Below, in pieces: positions 25,260 to 34,005 of a DNA stretch of 57,207 bases (its first letter is position 1; each line of letters begins with the position of its first letter). The stretch covers positions 64,479 to 121,685 of the forward strand of contig DNXO01000084.1 in NCBI GenBank assembly GCA_003506895.1. Reading direction: 5' to 3'. The notes beneath the pieces are model-generated. The model searched no databases, was not told where the DNA came from, and saw nothing but the letters and a program-made list of their open reading frames with translations. The stretch is from Acetobacteraceae bacterium (lineage in GTDB: Bacteria > Pseudomonadota > Alphaproteobacteria > Acetobacterales > Acetobacteraceae). The translations under genes and the position numbers were made by a program.

Positions 25260-25697
25260 CTAGCCAACCGCGATCAACGATAGTTTGGCCCGCGCATCGT
25301 CGGGGATCGGCACCGGCTTCTGGACGCCGCGTTCGACGAAGACGTGAATGAAGTGGCCCTCGGCGGCGGCGGTGTCCTCGTCATTTCGGAATATGCCGAT
25401 CTCATACCGCACGGAGCTGCGGCCGATCGAGGCGACGCGGATGCCGACATTCACCCGGTCGGGAAACGCCAGGGACGAGTGGTAGCGGCAGGCGACCTCG
25501 GCCACCACGCAATGCACCGGCCCATCCAGCAGTCCGACGACCTTCTCGGTCATCTCGTAATAGGTCACGGCCGTATCGAAATAGGAGAAGTAATTGACGT
25601 TGTTCACGTGTTGGAACACGTCGTTGTCCATCCACCGCGTGGTGATGGCATTGAACCAGCGGTAGTCGGCGCGTTTTCCGGGTGGTTGGCGGGTCAT
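25260..25697 (-). CDS. 4HBT-type acyl-CoA thioesterase
   Basis: A 145-residue hotdog-fold thioesterase. TRWMDNDVFQHVNNVNYFSYFDTA carries the catalytic Asp-x-x-x-His-x-N pattern of YbgC/4-hydroxybenzoyl-CoA thioesterase relatives, followed by the VAEVACRYHSSLAFPD strand. It hydrolyses an acyl-CoA of unknown chain type. It is probably cotranscribed with dedA. Confidence 0.92.
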   Translation of the reverse strand: MTRQPPGKRADYRWFNAITTRWMDNDVFQHVNNVNYFSYFDTAVTYYEMTEKVVGLLDGPVHCVVAEVACRYHSSLAFPDRVNVGIRVASIGRSSVRYEIGIFRNDEDTAAAEGHFIHVFVERGVQKPVPIPDDARAKLSLIAVG

Positions 25698-25812
25698 GTG
25701 ATCCTGCTTGATGGGTAACCGATGGCCGGTCTCATTACCCTAGCGCCGGGTCGATGGACAGCGCCGCCCCCAGGCGCTACACGGCCCGCCGCCCCGCCGT
25801 GGAAGGATCGCC

Positions 25813-26175
25813 GTGTTTCCTCGCATCAAGATCTGGCTTTTGACCCTCGCGACCGTGGTGTGTCTGCCGGTTTTGGCAGAGGCGCATGCGATCCTGGAGG
25901 AAAGCCAGCCTCCGTTGGGTGGAACGGTAAAAGCCGGGGCCGTGGACCTGCACCTGCGGTTCAACAGCCGGATCGACAGGGGGCGTTCCCGCCTGACGCT
26001 GATCCGGCCGGATCATACTCGCGATACAGTCTCCATCGCGCCGGACGGGCCGCCCGACATCATCGACGCGCATGTCAACCTGACGCCCGGCGCCTATGTG
26101 GTGCGCTGGCAGGTGCTGGCAGTGGACGGGCATATCACCCGCGGTGACGTTCCCATCATCGTTGCGGCACCCTGA
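25813..26175 (+). CDS. copC: Periplasmic copper-binding protein CopC
   Basis: A 120-residue CopC/YobA-family protein. The signal peptide (1-24, ending AEA) leaves an N-terminal His on the mature protein (HAILEESQPP). The C-terminal Asp-x-His (Asp105, His107 in VDGHITRG) completes the usual Cu(II) site. The start is GTG with an AAGGA site five bases before. It is two bases from copD, forming a copper uptake or handling pair. An AGCGCC/GGCGCT stem lies about 35 bases upstream of the start. Confidence 0.93.
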   Translation: MFPRIKIWLLTLATVVCLPVLAEAHAILEESQPPLGGTVKAGAVDLHLRFNSRIDRGRSRLTLIRPDHTRDTVSIAPDGPPDIIDAHVNLTPGAYVVRWQVLAVDGHITRGDVPIIVAAP

Positions 26176-26177
26176 TC

Positions 26178-27842
26178 ATGGAATTGCTTGTCGATCTGTT
26201 CGGCTACCTGTCGATCGTCGTCCATGGATTCACGATCCTGTCGCAGTCCATGGCATTGGGCGGCGTGTTGTTCCTGGCCTTCCTGGCGCGCCCCCTGGCG
26301 CCGCGGCTCGGGCGGAGCGGACAAGGGATCGTGGCCGGCACCGCCCGTATCGCCGGCTATGCGGCGTTGGCCCTGGTGGTATCAGAGCTCGCGACCGTCG
26401 CCTTGCAGGCGGCGGTGCTGATCGACACCGTCGATCTTTCCCTGCGCAACGTCCTAAGTGCCGAGTTCGCCGTGGCCGGCATGGTCAAGACCGTTGCCGC
26501 GGCATCCATGGCCTTCGTGCTGCTGTCGTGGAAGGACCGAGCGCCGGTTCTGGGACTGGTGGCGCTGACGGTCATCGAACTCGCGGCGGCCACCCTCACC
26601 ACTCACGCCGCCGCTCGGTTGGACGGGCGGGAGGCACTTCTGGCGGTGGAGGGCCTGCATCAGCTTGGCGCGGCGATCTGGATCGGCGGCATACCGTGCT
26701 TCCTGCTGACACTCGCCCGCATCCGGGACGGCGCGGCGTTCCGCTTGGTCGGTGCGCGGTTTTCCCGGATGTCGATGATAGGCGTTGGCTGCATCCTGGT
26801 CAGCGGCGTGACCATGAGCGTTCTGTATATCGGGGATCCGCAAGGCTTTTACGGCACCGCGTTTGGCGTGATGGTCGGTGCCAAGATCGCCATGTTCCTG
26901 ATGCTGCTGGCGTTGGGCGGCGGGAATTTTCTGCTGGTGGAGCGGCTCCGCGCCAATCCAGCGACCTCGGTGAACCGGCTGCGGCGGTTCGCGGAAGTCG
27001 AATTCGGCATCGGCATCGCGATCTTTTTCGCCGCCGCATCGCTGACCTCGGTGCCTCCGGCGGTCGATCTGGCGCAGGATCGGGTCAGTTGGCAGGAGAT
27101 CGTGACCCGTAATACGCCGGAATGGCCTCGGTTGAGCAGCCCCAGCCACGACGATCTGGCGTTGCCGGCGTTGCAGGCGAAGTTGGATGCCGAGGCGGCG
27201 GCGAAAAAGGCCGCGCCGCAGGTGGCGTTCACGCCCGGAGGCGGGGAACTGCCGCCGCGCAATGCCGACGATATCGCGTGGTCGGAATACAATCACCACT
27301 GGGCGGGCGTGGTCGTTGTCATCGTCGGGCTGTTGGCGCTACTGAACCGGGCCGGGGTGCGGTGGGCGCGGCATTGGCCGCTGGCGTTTCTGGGTCTGGC
27401 GGTCTTCCTGTTCTTCCGTTCGGACCCCGAGACATGGCCGATGGGCGATATCGGCTTCCTGGAGAGCTTCCGCGATGTGGAGGTTCTGCAGCACCGGTTC
27501 TTCGTCCTGCTGATAATCGCCTTCACCTACTTCGAGTGGCGGGTTCGCGCGACCAACTGGACCAACCGCTGGGCCAAGCTGGTGTTCCCGCTGCTGTGCG
27601 CCGCCGGTGGCACGATGCTGCTGACCCACAGTCACGCGATCGCCAATGTGAAGGACCAGTTGCTGATCGAGCTGACCCATACCCCGCTCGCGCTCGCGGG
27701 GATCGCGGCCGGCTGGGCTCGGTGGCTGGAAATAAGGTTGAACCCGCGGGAAAATCCAGTCGCCTGGGAAGTAGCCGGCTGGGTCTGGCCGGTCTGCATC
27801 CTGTTTTGCGGGCTGCTGCTGCTGGGCTATCGCGAGGCGTGA
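26178..27842 (+). CDS. copD: CopD-family copper transport membrane protein, long form
   Basis: A 554-residue membrane protein. The N-terminal part (about 1-300) is the CopD domain, with HQLGAAIWIGGIPCFLL and several helices that move copper with CopC. A soluble Ala/Lys-rich loop (about 310-370) follows, then a second set of helices with paired histidines (NHHWAG; LLTHSHAIANVK). The long form is a known fused architecture, and the second half may add a ligand or haem-copper handling site. It ends two bases before the convergent metallo-hydrolase. Confidence 0.9.
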   Translation: MELLVDLFGYLSIVVHGFTILSQSMALGGVLFLAFLARPLAPRLGRSGQGIVAGTARIAGYAALALVVSELATVALQAAVLIDTVDLSLRNVLSAEFAVAGMVKTVAAASMAFVLLSWKDRAPVLGLVALTVIELAAATLTTHAAARLDGREALLAVEGLHQLGAAIWIGGIPCFLLTLARIRDGAAFRLVGARFSRMSMIGVGCILVSGVTMSVLYIGDPQGFYGTAFGVMVGAKIAMFLMLLALGGGNFLLVERLRANPATSVNRLRRFAEVEFGIGIAIFFAAASLTSVPPAVDLAQDRVSWQEIVTRNTPEWPRLSSPSHDDLALPALQAKLDAEAAAKKAAPQVAFTPGGGELPPRNADDIAWSEYNHHWAGVVVVIVGLLALLNRAGVRWARHWPLAFLGLAVFLFFRSDPETWPMGDIGFLESFRDVEVLQHRFFVLLIIAFTYFEWRVRATNWTNRWAKLVFPLLCAAGGTMLLTHSHAIANVKDQLLIELTHTPLALAGIAAGWARWLEIRLNPRENPVAWEVAGWVWPVCILFCGLLLLGYREA

Positions 27843-27844
27843 CG

Positions 27845-28810
27845 TCACCGGCCCTGTTCGGGGCTTAGCGGGAAGACCCTGCTTTCGCCGAAGCCCAGGG
27901 TGGTGAACCGGTCGGGTTTCAAGAGGTCCAGGGCTTCAAGGGGCGCGTGGATTGCCTCGTCGGTCAGTTGGAAGGTGCCGAAGTGCATGCCGATGGACTG
28001 GCGGCTTTGCAGGTCCTGATGCGCTTCGACGGCCTCGGCGGGATTCATGTGGGCGGCGGCCATGAACCAGCGTGGCTCATAGGCGCCGATCGGCAGCAAC
28101 GCGATGTCGGGTGGACCCAGGTGAGCGTGTATCCTCCGCCAATGCGGGCCAGCGGCGGAGTCTCCAGCGAACAATACCTGGCCTTGATCCGCTCGCAGCA
28201 TGAATCCGCCCCATAGCGTGCGGTTCCGGTCGAGCAGTGTTCGCGCGGAGAAATGGCGGGCCTGGGTGCAAGTGATGTGGACTGATCCAATGGTGATGTC
28301 CTGCCACCAGTCCAGCTCAACCGCGTCGATGCCGAGACGGCCAAGCGGTTTGCCATTGCCGAGTGTCGTCACGAATCGCGGCGCGTGGCGGCGTTGGATT
28401 TCCCGGAGGGTCGGAATGTCCATGTGGTCGTAGTGGTTGTGCGACAGCACGACGATATCCGGGCGTGGGAGGTCTTCCAGCGCGATGCCCGGAGGGCGGG
28501 CACGCTTGGGGCCAGCCCAGGAGACGGGGGAACAGCGTTCGCTGAGGATCGGGTCGGTCAACACAACAGCGGCCGGGAAGCGGATCAGGAAGCTGGCATG
28601 GTTGATGAAGGTGATTGCGGCCGAACCGGCTGGCACTGTTTCCGGGGGCGCCGGAAAAGGTGTGTTGGAGAGGTTGTTTGGCCAGGGCGCGCGCTCGCCC
28701 CGCATGCGCCAGCGGAGGAGCTGGAGGAGGCCTCGTGATGAACGGGGAACGTCGGGATTGAAGAAACGCCGGCCGTCGCAGTGGTCGGAGATGGGGTGAG
28801 TCTGACGCAT
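27845..28810 (-). CDS. MBL-fold metallo-hydrolase (NAPE-PLD / UlaG-like)
   Basis: A 321-residue metallo-beta-lactamase-fold hydrolase. The metal motif is HNHYDH (124-129), with TDPILSERCSPVSWAGPKR and FAGDSAAGP downstream. The pattern is that of N-acylphosphatidylethanolamine phospholipase D relatives and outer-membrane or lipoprotein-linked hydrolases. No clear signal peptide is seen, so it is probably cytoplasmic. The substrate is unknown, though lipid phosphodiesters are usual in this branch. Confidence 0.9.
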   Translation of the reverse strand: MRQTHPISDHCDGRRFFNPDVPRSSRGLLQLLRWRMRGERAPWPNNLSNTPFPAPPETVPAGSAAITFINHASFLIRFPAAVVLTDPILSERCSPVSWAGPKRARPPGIALEDLPRPDIVVLSHNHYDHMDIPTLREIQRRHAPRFVTTLGNGKPLGRLGIDAVELDWWQDITIGSVHITCTQARHFSARTLLDRNRTLWGGFMLRADQGQVLFAGDSAAGPHWRRIHAHLGPPDIALLPIGAYEPRWFMAAAHMNPAEAVEAHQDLQSRQSIGMHFGTFQLTDEAIHAPLEALDLLKPDRFTTLGFGESRVFPLSPEQGR

Positions 28811-28874
28811 GGCGCAACCCTACATCGCGCTCGTTCCGCCCGCCATTGTCCATCGTGAACGGACGGAGCCGCGC

Positions 28875-30275
28875 CTAAACCGCGTCTTCCAGTATGTCGG
28901 TGATCGCGCGCTCCAGGTGGCGCAGAGTGCTGCAGACGGTCACCAGGTTGCAGAACGGTGCGTAGCGATACATGTCGGAATCACCGGTGCCCCAGGCGGA
29001 GCGATACTCGGGATTCAGCCAGATGATGCGCTTAGACCGTAACGACAGCCGGCCGATCACGTCGGTGCGCGGGTCGGTGCGGTTGCCGCGAGCGTCGCCC
29101 AGGATGATGACCGTCGTCTTGTTGGTCACGTACTTCATCCAGCCGTCCTCGAAATCGGCGAACGAATTGCCGTAGTTCGACGATCCGAAGCCGATCAGCG
29201 ACATGATCTTGGTAATGGCTTCCTCAACCGGTTCCTTTTCCAGGATGTCCGAAACCTCGATCAAAGAGCCGGCGAAGGCGAACGAGCGAATGTCCGACAG
29301 CGCCTCGTTGATCGAATACATGAACATCAGCAGGAACTGCGCCATGGCGGCGACCGAACCGGAGACGTCGCACAGCACCATGACGCGGGGCTTTTCGATG
29401 CGCTTTTGTTTCCACACAGTGATGAACGGAATGCCGCCCCACCCCATGTTCCGGCGCAGTGTCCGGCGCGTGTCGAGTTGCCCGCGCAGCCGGCGGCGGC
29501 GGGTCTTTGCATAGCGTGCGGCGAGTTTCTTGGCCATCTGCCGCACCAGTATGCGCATCCGGTCCAGGTCGCGGCGTTCCAGATTCGACAGGCGGGCCGA
29601 TTTCAGCAGCTCCTCGCGGAACTTTTCGGTCTCGCCCTTGGCGTAGAGAATCAGGTTCCGTTCGACAAAGTCACGAACCGCGTCCCGCAGTTGATCAACC
29701 TTGCCTTCCAGAAACTGCGCTCGGCCCAGGCCTTCGGGCGTTCCGGTCTGGCGCATCGCTTCCATGTCGCGTTCAAGGGCGCGTAGGCCCATGCGGTCGA
29801 GGATGCGGCGCGCGTAGAGATTCTTCTGTGTAAAGAAGCGGATATTTTCGATCCCCGCTTCGCGGGCGGCCTGCTCCATGGCGGTCGCCAGGGCGGCGCG
29901 GTCGTCGCCAGACAGTAACGAACCGAGCGACTGGCCGCCTTGGCCGCCCATGCCGTCGCCGCCGGTGCCGTTGGACGGGCTGGAGGCTTCGTTCTGTTCC
30001 GAGTCCGCGGATTCGTCCCGGTCGTCAGTCTTGTCGCCGGAGAACTCGTCGCGTTTGAAGTAGAGGTCGAAAACCTCCTCGTAGGCGGCCTTTTCGTCCG
30101 GCGTTTTCGCCAGCAACAGACCAAGCGTGTCCTTCAGGACCGTGCGATCCGCATAGCCGATGATGTCCACGGCACGCGCGGCGTCGATCCCCTCGGCCGC
30201 CGAGACGCGCAATCCCGCGCCACGGGCGACCTGAAGGAAACGACGAAGCGGTTCGCTGGCAGGCGCTGCGATCAT
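28875..30275 (-). CDS. VWA-domain protein (CoxE-like)
   Basis: A 466-residue cytoplasmic protein. Residues 1-75 resemble the CoxE/YehP N-domain, and 78-125 are acidic and Gly/Ser rich. A basic helical stretch (about 235-275) precedes the von Willebrand A domain, whose MIDAS motif is DVSGS (303-307). With a MoxR ATPase such proteins form metal-dependent chaperones that mature enzymes or cell-surface complexes. The start overlaps the MoxR stop by four bases. No CO-dehydrogenase structural genes are present, so the client is unknown. Confidence 0.92.
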   Translation of the reverse strand: MIAAPASEPLRRFLQVARGAGLRVSAAEGIDAARAVDIIGYADRTVLKDTLGLLLAKTPDEKAAYEEVFDLYFKRDEFSGDKTDDRDESADSEQNEASSPSNGTGGDGMGGQGGQSLGSLLSGDDRAALATAMEQAAREAGIENIRFFTQKNLYARRILDRMGLRALERDMEAMRQTGTPEGLGRAQFLEGKVDQLRDAVRDFVERNLILYAKGETEKFREELLKSARLSNLERRDLDRMRILVRQMAKKLAARYAKTRRRRLRGQLDTRRTLRRNMGWGGIPFITVWKQKRIEKPRVMVLCDVSGSVAAMAQFLLMFMYSINEALSDIRSFAFAGSLIEVSDILEKEPVEEAITKIMSLIGFGSSNYGNSFADFEDGWMKYVTNKTTVIILGDARGNRTDPRTDVIGRLSLRSKRIIWLNPEYRSAWGTGDSDMYRYAPFCNLVTVCSTLRHLERAITDILEDAV

Positions 30276-31291
30276 GCGATGCCGGCGTCCTGCCTCGCTT
30301 TATGGGTCAGACCGGCGAGCTGCTTGCCAGCCGCCTCGATATCCGCCTCGAACTTCAGCAGCACGTTCAGCGTGTCGCGGACCAGATCGACCTCCAGCAC
30401 CGATGTATGCAGCAGCATCATGATTTTCGCCCAGTCGATCGTTTCGCTGACTGACGGCACCTTCTTCAGGTCCATCGTGCGAAGCTGCTGGGCGAAACTG
30501 ACGAGTTGCTTCAGCAGGCGCGCATCGATCCCCGGCACGCGGGACCCGATGATCTTGGCTTCCAGCTTGTCGTCGGGGAAGCCGATATGCAGGTGCAGGC
30601 AGCGCCGTTTCAGCGCATCGCCCAGGTCACGCGTCGCGTTCGACGTCAGCAGAACGATCGGCGGCACCATCGCGCTGACCGTGCCGATCTCGGGGATCGT
30701 CACCTGATAGTCGGACAGGATTTCCAGCAGGAACGCTTCGAACTCCTGATCGGATTTGTCGATTTCGTCGATCAGCAGCACCGATCCGCGCGGTTCCTGC
30801 AACGACCGAAGCAGGGGGCGTGGTTCCAGGAACTGGTGGGAGAAGAATACGTCGCCGAAGGCATGCAGCTTGTCCAATGCCGTCGCCAGATCGTCGGCAT
30901 CGCCGATGACCGAGTTGATCTTGTCCTTCAGGATCTGGGTGTACAGCAACTGCTTGCCGTACTTCCATTCGTACAGTGCCTTGGACTCGTCCAGGCCCTC
31001 ATAGCACTGCATCCGGATCAGCGGCAGCTTCAGCCACGACGCCACCGACTTCGCCAGTTCGGTCTTGCCGACACCGGCCGGGCCTTCGACCAGAATCGGC
31101 TTCTGCAGGTGATGCGCCATATAGATCGCGGTCGAGATCTGGCGATTGGCGATATAGCCGGCCTCACTCAACCCCAGTTCGACAGAGTCGATCGATCGCA
31201 GGGGCGAGTCCCCCAGCGGCAGCGCATCGTTCACATCCAGCTCCAGGCTACTGTTCAGTAACCGGATCGCATCGCTGGGTGGGAATGTCAA
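30272..31291 (-). CDS. MoxR-family AAA+ ATPase
   Basis: A 339-residue AAA+ ATPase. Walker A is GPAGVGKT (70-77), Walker B is LLIDEID, and the sensor region reads LLTSNATRDLGDALKRRC, as in the MoxR/CoxD group. It uses ATP to remodel or insert cofactors into a partner chosen with the VWA protein. Spacing is 24 bases from the LuxR gene and four bases overlapping the VWA gene, so all four genes from 32736 down to 28875 are probably one operon. Confidence 0.93.
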   Translation of the reverse strand: MTFPPSDAIRLLNSSLELDVNDALPLGDSPLRSIDSVELGLSEAGYIANRQISTAIYMAHHLQKPILVEGPAGVGKTELAKSVASWLKLPLIRMQCYEGLDESKALYEWKYGKQLLYTQILKDKINSVIGDADDLATALDKLHAFGDVFFSHQFLEPRPLLRSLQEPRGSVLLIDEIDKSDQEFEAFLLEILSDYQVTIPEIGTVSAMVPPIVLLTSNATRDLGDALKRRCLHLHIGFPDDKLEAKIIGSRVPGIDARLLKQLVSFAQQLRTMDLKKVPSVSETIDWAKIMMLLHTSVLEVDLVRDTLNVLLKFEADIEAAGKQLAGLTHKARQDAGIA

Positions 31292-31315
31292 ACCTTCGGC
31301 CGCGTAAGATCGTGC

Positions 31316-31852
31316 CTAAAGCTCGATAACTCCGCCGCGCAGCCCCTTGGCAACGGCCTCGGCGCGGCTGGTAGCGTCAAGTTTGGTGAACAGGGCCTCC
31401 ATATGGAATTTGACCGTGTGGACCGAGATGGCGAGGCGCCGAGCCATTTCCTTGTTGCTGAGGCCTTCGCCGATCAGGGCGAGGATTTCGCGTTCCCGCG
31501 GGGTAAGCAGGGGTATGTCCTCGGTCGAGGCGAACCCGCGGGTTTCCGCCGGTGCGGAGGAGCGGACAATCAGTCCGGCGAACACCGCGCGCAAAGCGGC
31601 GTCCAGTTGTTCGGCCGAGGCGTCGGGCGTCAAAAGTCCGGCGGGCGTTCCGGCGAGCGGAGCCTTGCTGAGAACGACGACCGGAGCCTCCGCCTCTCTT
31701 GGAAGCTGGGCCGATGCCTGCTCCATGTCGAAGAGTTCGACGTCGGGCGTCTCCTCGGTCAACGCGTGACCGGCGTGCTCCACCATCGCGGCGAGCCCAA
31801 GGCGCCGAACCGGGTCCGTGGCGTGGACCCGGATGCGTAGGCCGTTGCTCAT
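31316..31852 (-). CDS. LuxR-type regulator with degenerate receiver domain
   Basis: A 178-residue protein. The C-terminal HTH (about 113-172) is a good LuxR/NarL domain: LTPREREILALIGEGLSNKEM and the recognition helix SVHTVKFHMEALFTKL. The first 110 residues follow a receiver pattern but are short and altered. Only one acidic residue remains where the metal pair is expected (HATDPVRR), and the conserved Lys is replaced (GLLTPDAS). An Asp at the phosphosite position (ELFDME) is kept. No histidine kinase is adjacent. It overlaps the HtrA-like gene by four bases. Confidence 0.88.
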   Translation of the reverse strand: MSNGLRIRVHATDPVRRLGLAAMVEHAGHALTEETPDVELFDMEQASAQLPREAEAPVVVLSKAPLAGTPAGLLTPDASAEQLDAALRAVFAGLIVRSSAPAETRGFASTEDIPLLTPREREILALIGEGLSNKEMARRLAISVHTVKFHMEALFTKLDATSRAEAVAKGLRGGVIEL

Positions 31853-32736
31853 TGCGCCGGTCGGGCGGCGATGGTGACATCAATGGTTTGGATCGCGCCG
31901 GCGCGCAGCAACCGCAGCACGGCTGTCTGACCGATACGGTCAGCGCCCAGTTCGGCGAAAAGCGCGCGAAACCCTCCAACCGGTGTCGCGTCGATATCCA
32001 GCACGATATCCCCGGGAAGCATACCCGCGGTTTCCGCCGGTCCGCCGCCCGCCATTCCCACCACCATCAGGCCCGTTTCCCGCTCGGTGGTCTGATGTAA
32101 ACTGTCGGGAATACGCACGGGTTGCAGACCAACTCCCAGCCAACCGCGCGCGATCCGGCCCTCTGCGAGCAGGGGTTCCACGACGCGGGCGAGTGTCGCC
32201 GTCGGGATGACGATGGTTCGGCGGCGTGGGCCCGACGTGGACATGCCGATCAGTCCACCGGCCAGCGATAGGACCGGGCCGCCCTCGTCGGCGCCCAGGC
32301 GGGTGTCCAGCCGGATCAGGGCGTCAATTCGGCCGCCGGCCATGCTCTGCCAGGCACCCCCAAGCGCATGAACCATCGCCAGACGGGCGGTTGGATGGCC
32401 GGTGGAGTCGGCGCCCACCAACACCGTAAGATTACCGACGCGCAGGGGCGCCGCTGCCGCTGGAAGGGCGCTCTCGACAGGGGCTTCCAACTTCAGCACG
32501 GCGACGTTTGTGCTTGGGTCGCGGCCGGCCAAGGTTGCCTTCACGGTCTGCCCGGCGTGAACGACCCGTAGAGTATCGACATCGTCCGGCAGTGCCTGCT
32601 CCGAGGCGATCACCACGCCCGGTCGCCAGAGCAGGCCGCTGGCCTGCCGCTTTTCGGTTTGAATGCCGACAGTGAAGCCCGCGGCCTCCGCGATCCGGTC
32701 AGCCAGTCCGGCGGAAAATTGTTCGATCAGGTCCAT
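31849..32736 (-). CDS. Catalytically dead HtrA-like (S1C) protein with PDZ domain
   Basis: A 295-residue trypsin-fold plus PDZ protein. The protease fold (about 20-190) aligns with DegP: GVVIASEQALP at the catalytic His, RDPSTNVAVLKLE at the Asp, and GADEGGPVLSLAGGLIG at the Ser. By this alignment His is Gln47, Asp is Asn77 and Ser is Glu151, so all three triad residues are replaced. A PDZ domain follows (about 198-292; GWLGVGLQP, GGPAETAGMLPGDIVLDID). There is no signal peptide, unusual for HtrA, so it would act in the cytoplasm. The ATG at 32736 has an AGGAG site. It heads the LuxR-MoxR-VWA operon. Confidence 0.85.
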   Translation of the reverse strand: MDLIEQFSAGLADRIAEAAGFTVGIQTEKRQASGLLWRPGVVIASEQALPDDVDTLRVVHAGQTVKATLAGRDPSTNVAVLKLEAPVESALPAAAAPLRVGNLTVLVGADSTGHPTARLAMVHALGGAWQSMAGGRIDALIRLDTRLGADEGGPVLSLAGGLIGMSTSGPRRRTIVIPTATLARVVEPLLAEGRIARGWLGVGLQPVRIPDSLHQTTERETGLMVVGMAGGGPAETAGMLPGDIVLDIDATPVGGFRALFAELGADRIGQTAVLRLLRAGAIQTIDVTIAARPAQ

Positions 32737-32859
32737 GGGTCGGATCTCCTTGCCTGCCGGCACTGTGCACCGTCGCCAATGCTCTGGGCATCGGCTGGAT
32801 GGCCGGGGTTGGGCCTCGCCGGATGACCGGGTTTCGCACTGGATGTCGCAGCGGAGACC

Positions 32860-33873
32860 CTAGACGATTCCGACCCTTAGCAAGTCATGCACATGGATCA
32901 GCCCGACTGGCTTGCGATCCTCGACGACGAAGATGCAGGTGATACGGGACTGGTTCATCTGCGCCAGAACCTCGACCGCCAGCACGTCGGGTCCGACGCT
33001 ATGGGGGTGTTTGCCCATGATCTGAGCCACCGGCCCGTCAGCGAATCCTTGCTTAAAGGCTCTTCGCAGGTCGCCGTCGGTCAGCACGCCGATCAGATCG
33101 CCGGCTGCGTTCACCACACCGGTGATGCCGAAGCGCTTGGATGTCATCTCGACGATCGCGTGCGACAGGTCGGACGTGTCCGCTACGACCGGCAACTCGT
33201 CGCCGGTATGCATCACGGCGCGGGCCTTCGACAGACGGGCACCCAGCTTTCCGCCGGGGTGAAATCGCTGGAAATCGGTGGAGGTGAAGCCCCGGCGTTC
33301 CAGCAACAGGACCGCAAGGGCGTCGCCGGCCACCATTTGCATGGTCGTGGAGGTCGTCGGCGCCAAGCCGTGCGGGCAGGCTTCCTGCACCACGGGCAGG
33401 AACAGCCCCACGTCGGCAGCGCTGCCAAGCGCGCTGTCGGGACGGGAGGTGATCGCGATCAGCTTGACGCCGAACCGCCGTGTGTAGGTCACGATGTCGG
33501 ACAGTTCCGGCGTCTCGCCCGACCAGGACAGCGCCAACACCACATCGTCGGTGCGGATCATCCCCAGATCCCCATGGCTGGCTTCCGCGGGGTGAACGAA
33601 ATGACTGGGAGTGCCGGTCGAGGCCAAGGTCGCGGCGATCTTGTGGCCGACATGACCGGATTTACCCATCCCGGTGACCACGACGTTGCCGCCAGCCCGT
33701 GCGATGGTGTCGGCCGCCGCCGCGAAAGCAACGCCAAGGTCGCCGTGCAGGGCTTGCAGCACCGCCTCCAGGCCGCGTTGCTCGATCTCCAGCGTGCGGG
33801 CGACGCTGTCGCGCGCTTCCGCCACCGGTCCTGGATGTGCCGCGCGGGCTTGCGATGTGGGCGCGTCCGACAT
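32860..33873 (-). CDS. kdsD: Arabinose-5-phosphate isomerase, KpsF/GutQ family
   Basis: Converts D-ribulose 5-phosphate to D-arabinose 5-phosphate, the first step of Kdo synthesis for lipopolysaccharide. The 337-residue protein has a SIS domain (VVTGMGKSGHVGHKIAATLASTG; AEASHGDLGMI; LSWSGETPEL) and two C-terminal CBS domains (from about 215). Length is typical. It stands alone, divided from the HtrA-like gene by about 120 bases and from hflX by 132 bases. Confidence 0.95.
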   Translation of the reverse strand: MSDAPTSQARAAHPGPVAEARDSVARTLEIEQRGLEAVLQALHGDLGVAFAAAADTIARAGGNVVVTGMGKSGHVGHKIAATLASTGTPSHFVHPAEASHGDLGMIRTDDVVLALSWSGETPELSDIVTYTRRFGVKLIAITSRPDSALGSAADVGLFLPVVQEACPHGLAPTTSTTMQMVAGDALAVLLLERRGFTSTDFQRFHPGGKLGARLSKARAVMHTGDELPVVADTSDLSHAIVEMTSKRFGITGVVNAAGDLIGVLTDGDLRRAFKQGFADGPVAQIMGKHPHSVGPDVLAVEVLAQMNQSRITCIFVVEDRKPVGLIHVHDLLRVGIV

Positions 33874-34005
33874 GTATAAGGCGTATCCCGTATTGAATTA
33901 GATAGGCGCGCTGCGACGGATGTCGGCGCCGGACACTCTATGAACCCGCGATCTGGGAGCCATCCCGATCAACGCGATGTCCCGGAGCCGATCCCGGGGG
34001 CCGGC

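Noticed and set aside
28875..31291. CO-dehydrogenase (cox) accessory genes
   Set aside because: The MoxR and VWA proteins resemble CoxD and CoxE, but no coxS, coxM or coxL genes are nearby, so naming them cox genes is not justified.
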